This document shows positions 15,172-16,606 of a DNA stretch of 16,606 nucleotides, one piece after another. The notes beneath the pieces are model-generated. The model was not told the origin of the DNA. It searched no databases and saw only the letters and a list, made by a program, of their open reading frames with translations. This stretch comes from UBA8337 sp965662725 (lineage in GTDB: Bacteria > Pseudomonadota > Alphaproteobacteria > RS24), in NCBI GenBank assembly GCA_965662725.1, contig CBFIIT010000035.1:1-16606 (forward strand). The letters run 5' to 3'. Every line of letters begins with the position of its first letter. Within the stretch, counting starts at the first letter, position 1. A program made the translations under genes and the position numbers.

Positions 15172-16449
15172 CTATCGCAAATGCCGGTGCGCCGCATTTG
15201 GAGAAAACGGATTGGCGTCAATTTCCGGCGTACGGCCGGTCATCATATCAGCCAAAATCCGCGCTGAGCCGACGGCCTTGGTCCAGCCCAAATGACCATG
15301 CCCACAATTCAACCACAGACCCGGCACCTGCGCGGCGCCGATAAAAGGCCGCCCATCGGCACTCATCGGGCGCAAACCGGCCCACCCCTCGGCACTCTGC
15401 CAATCAATATTCTGCGCCATGCTTGGAAATAATCGTTCAAAGAAGCGCTGCAATAAGGCCAATCTTTGCGGCTCAACGCGGCGGTCAAAGCCGACAAATT
15501 CAGCCATCCCCAAAATCCGCAATTTCTTGCCCAAAGGCGCAATGGTGATATGGGTGGTCGGGTCGACCAGCGCATGGCTCGGTTTGGCCTCCATTATCGC
15601 GTCAGCATCGAAAGTCACCGAATAGCCTTTCGCCGGTTGTATCGGCAATTTCACCCCAAGCGCGGCGGCCAAATGCGGGGCGGTGACACCCGCGCATAGC
15701 ACAACATCGCCGCGCACTTCTTCATCCGCCAAACGCACACCGACCACCGCGCCGTTTTCAACCAGCAGGCTTTCGACTTTCGTGTTCAGCCTTATCTCGC
15801 CGCCTTTGGCTTTTGCCACTTCTGCCAATTGCTCGCAAAAAAGCCGCGCATCGCCAATCCCGTCATGAGGAAAATAAAGCGCTCCTGCCAAATCAGTCGC
15901 CTCGTGTAGGCTCGGCTCGCGCGCCAGCATCGCGGCGCGGTCCAATGCTTCATAATGCAAGCCCTCCGCTGCCAATAAATCGGCCAGCCGAAGCGCTTCC
16001 GCGCGCTCTTTGTCAGAGGCAAAGAGCTTCAATGTGCCCGGCGCGGCATGGCCGTAATCGAGATTGAGATATTGCTGCAAGGCTTCGGTTTGGCGAGTGG
16101 AATATTCGGCCAGCTGGAAATTAGCCAGCGTGATGGCCTGATGTCGCGCGCGGCTCGAATGGTATAAAAACGACATGCCCCAGCGCATCATTTTCGGCAG
16201 ACGAGCAATATTCACCCGCATCGCCGCATTAGGCTGAAACAGCGAGGCCAGTAAATGACGCCCGACACCCGGATTGTTCCAAGGGTCGGGCAGGCTCGGA
16301 TGCAAACCGCCGCCATTGGCAAAGCTGGTGCCGCGCGCAACATTGGCGTCGGCTTCCAGCAATAGGCACGGTTTGCCGCGCGTGACCAATTCGTAAAAAC
16401 TGGTAACACCTGCCAAGCCGCCGCCGATTATGATTGTTAACTCACTCAT
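15172..16449 (-). CDS. FAD-dependent D-amino-acid dehydrogenase-like oxidoreductase (DadA/DAO family)
   Basis: A flavoprotein of 425 residues in the DAO superfamily, similar in length and layout to the DadA catalytic subunit that deaminates D-amino acids and passes electrons to the respiratory chain. The FAD-binding start is TIIIGGGLAGVTSFYELVTR, with the ribose-binding Glu32 in LLLEAD. AKGYSVTF lies mid-protein, and GWAGLRPMSADGRPFIG with CGHGHLGWTKA near the C terminus completes the FAD domain. No signal peptide is present. It is the first gene of a minus-strand unit leading into the membrane protein and AlkB. No alanine racemase (dadX) is next to it, so the substrate may be another amine such as glycine, sarcosine or hydroxyproline-type amino acids. 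Confidence 0.85.
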   Translation of the reverse strand: MSELTIIIGGGLAGVTSFYELVTRGKPCLLLEADANVARGTSFANGGGLHPSLPDPWNNPGVGRHLLASLFQPNAAMRVNIARLPKMMRWGMSFLYHSSRARHQAITLANFQLAEYSTRQTEALQQYLNLDYGHAAPGTLKLFASDKERAEALRLADLLAAEGLHYEALDRAAMLAREPSLHEATDLAGALYFPHDGIGDARLFCEQLAEVAKAKGGEIRLNTKVESLLVENGAVVGVRLADEEVRGDVVLCAGVTAPHLAAALGVKLPIQPAKGYSVTFDADAIMEAKPSHALVDPTTHITIAPLGKKLRILGMAEFVGFDRRVEPQRLALLQRFFERLFPSMAQNIDWQSAEGWAGLRPMSADGRPFIGAAQVPGLWLNCGHGHLGWTKAVGSARILADMMTGRTPEIDANPFSPNAAHRHLR

Positions 16450-16565
16450 CTCTTGAGCGGCAAAATAGCAGTTATATGCGCTATTGAAACCGCTTAATGC
16501 GGCCGCCTATGGACAAATGGCACATCTACTGCCAACATCATCGCAATAATGTCAGGAGATATGTG
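16450..16565. promoter_or_regulatory. Divergent intergenic region before the DadA-like and GST-like genes
   Basis: This is the longest gap in the window (116 bp) and separates two divergent genes. On the plus strand a possible promoter is TTGAAA (16484-16489), an 18-base spacer and TATGGA (16508-16513). A short inverted repeat, CCGC-TTAAT-GCGG (16490-16502), falls between the two boxes. AGGAG (16554-16558) is the ribosome binding site of the GST-like gene at 16566; the ATG at 16561 meets a stop at once. I found no clear minus-strand promoter and no RNA gene here. Confidence 0.35.
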
Positions 16566-16606
16566 ATGACCACAGTTGAACTTATGGGCGCACCCGGCTC
16601 ACCCTA
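16566..16606 (+). CDS. GST-like protein, first 13 codons only (cut by window end)
   Basis: The reading frame opens with MTTVELMGAPGSP, followed by TA of an incomplete codon that would be Tyr if a pyrimidine follows. The start is supported by AGGAG seven bases upstream. A short beta strand followed by GAPGSPY is the typical start of one group of glutathione S-transferase or thioredoxin-fold proteins. Too little is present for a firm family call. Confidence 0.5.
   Translation, partial: MTTVELMGAPGSP

Noticed and set aside
15165..15180. GCGATAGCG near the DadA-like stop as a second copy of the GH3/GH4 palindrome
   Set aside because: Only the centre matches and the flanking arms are not complementary; similar GATAGCG strings occur elsewhere by chance.

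Overview
The window looks like a gene-dense chromosomal segment of an alphaproteobacterium, probably free-living and possibly marine. The suggestion rests on protein flavour: a CYP153-type P450, a FATP-like acyl-CoA synthetase, a DadA-like flavoprotein, and many Gfo/Idh/MocA and aldo/keto reductase enzymes. GC content is moderate by eye. No rRNA, tRNA or other taxonomic marker is present, so the assignment is weak. Intergenic gaps are tiny; the longest is about 116 bp. I saw no RNA gene, insertion sequence, CRISPR array, phage gene or long repeat.

Layout. (A) 2-3079, plus strand: the 3' part of a CYP153-like cytochrome P450, then a 659-residue natural fusion of a Gfo/Idh/MocA oxidoreductase and an aldo/keto reductase. 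(B) 3088-5490, minus strand: a cytoplasmic GH3 beta-glucosidase-like enzyme with a C-terminal extension. It is divergent from region C across an 87 bp gap that holds a palindrome. (C) 5578-11549, plus strand: a compact six-gene run made of a GH4 (MelA-like) NAD-dependent glycosidase, a histidine-rich membrane hydroxylase, a Gfo/Idh/MocA oxidoreductase, an aldo/keto reductase, an SsuD-like FMNH2-dependent sulfonate monooxygenase and a Mak-like ROK sugar kinase. Several junctions overlap by 1 or 4 bases. (D) 11559-14023, minus strand: a glutathione S-transferase followed by a long-chain acyl-CoA synthetase. (E) 14090-16449, minus strand: a DadA-like FAD amino-acid oxidoreductase, a small four-helix membrane protein and an AlkB-type 2-oxoglutarate/Fe(II) dealkylation enzyme. 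(F) 16566 to the end, plus strand: the first codons of a GST-like protein.

How the genes may work together. Region C with its neighbours reads as a catabolic locus for glycosides. The unusual part is a sulfonate monooxygenase placed between an aldo/keto reductase and a hexose kinase. Sulfonate monooxygenases turn R-CH2-SO3- into an aldehyde plus sulfite, AKRs reduce aldehydes to alcohols, and ROK kinases phosphorylate the resulting hexose. This order matches the logic of the oxidative sulfoquinovose (sulfo-SMO) pathway: SQ to 6-oxo-glucose to glucose to glucose-6-phosphate. The usual GH31 sulfoquinovosidase, flavin reductase and transporter are not in the window. The two NAD-type enzymes (GH4 and Gfo/Idh/MocA) are candidates for glycoside release. 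This is inference from family membership and gene order, not demonstrated function. The flanks (P450, acyl-CoA synthetase, GST, AlkB, DadA-like) look like ordinary lipid, detoxification, repair and amino-acid genes.
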